Source: Clostridia bacterium
GTDB lineage: Bacteria; Bacillota; Clostridia; TANB77; CAG-508
Assembly: GCA_022792395.1 (NCBI GenBank)
Contig: JAAWAX010000040.1
Coordinates: 1-34,353 of the forward strand
Reading direction: 5' to 3'
Length of the DNA: 34,353 nucleotides
Under the pieces are notes generated by a model that was given only the letters and a program-made list of their open reading frames with translations, did not search any database and had not been told where the DNA came from. The position numbers and the translations under genes were made by a program. Shown piece by piece: positions 34,305 through 34,353 of this stretch (its first letter is position 1; every line of letters begins with the position of its first letter).

Positions 34305-34347
34305 ACATACTTTATTAATAAAAAATTAGTGAAGTATGTATTTTTTT
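34305..34347 (+). terminator. Intrinsic terminator after the ABC gene
   Basis: A 15-bp stem (34305-34319 with 34325-34339, two G-T pairs), a five-A loop and seven T residues (34341-34347). Confidence 0.8.
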
Positions 34348-34353
34348 GTTTAA

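Overview
The window is strongly AT-rich DNA (about 30% GC by eye). It has Gram-positive style Shine-Dalgarno sites, sigma-A type promoters and Clostridia/Firmicutes-type housekeeping genes (rnc, addB, mfd, leuS, topB-like, a YitT-family gene, a spoU/trmH gene, trmL). It is most likely a chromosome segment of an anaerobic gut Clostridia-like Firmicute. No tRNA or rRNA gene was recognised and there is no CRISPR array.

Layout. 1-2.4 kb is accessory DNA: the 3' end of a mobilisation (Mob/Pre-like) gene, a TnpV-like gene, a small membrane protein, a probable small RNA unit, and a compact type I toxin-antitoxin locus with its own antisense promoter. A MATE-like transporter follows (2.4-3.7 kb). A two-gene minus-strand operon encodes a membrane-anchored glucosaminidase and an unknown membrane-anchored protein (3.8-6.0 kb). 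From 6.2 to 18.8 kb, plus-strand genes encode RNase III, a radical SAM protein, a YitT protein, an OGG-type glycosylase, AddB, an MFS protein, a YfiH-type protein, an LD-carboxypeptidase, a family-4 uracil-DNA glycosylase and a GltD-like oxidoreductase. Then come a minus-strand HEXXH protein, a coiled-coil repeat protein, minus-strand LeuRS, two tandem HD-domain paralogues, topoisomerase III, Mfd, two SPOUT methyltransferases, an Rpn/YhgA-type nuclease and a truncated ABC ATPase. DNA repair is heavily represented (OGG, AddB, UDG, Mfd).

Main observation. Nine otherwise intact, mostly conserved genes (rnc, yitT, addB, ldcA, udg, the second HD gene, mfd, trmL, the ABC ATPase) are each split between two reading frames, at eleven sites in total. 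Every site is an in-frame CGG codon, and every one is repaired by the same +1 shift: the C is skipped (or CGGN is read as four bases) and the next codon is GGN, glycine, at a position that is Gly in the protein family wherever I can judge. I scanned every CGG on the coding strands. Outside these eleven sites the only in-frame CGG lies in one small gene of the mobile left end, while roughly forty CGG trinucleotides occur out of frame without consequence. CGA and CGT are used as ordinary arginine codons. The simplest reading is that CGG is not an Arg codon here but works as a +1 frameshift codon, so that glycine can be written GGN or CGGN. That would be a genome-wide quadruplet-like recoding, perhaps decoded by an unusual tRNA-Gly or by loss of the CGG-reading tRNA-Arg. 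The decoding factor is not in this window.

Other features of interest are the type I toxin locus with a bidirectional terminator complementary to its own ribosome binding site, an orphan small RNA unit, paired copies of REP-like intergenic repeats, several switch-like leaders, and a protein built from five 10-residue repeats.
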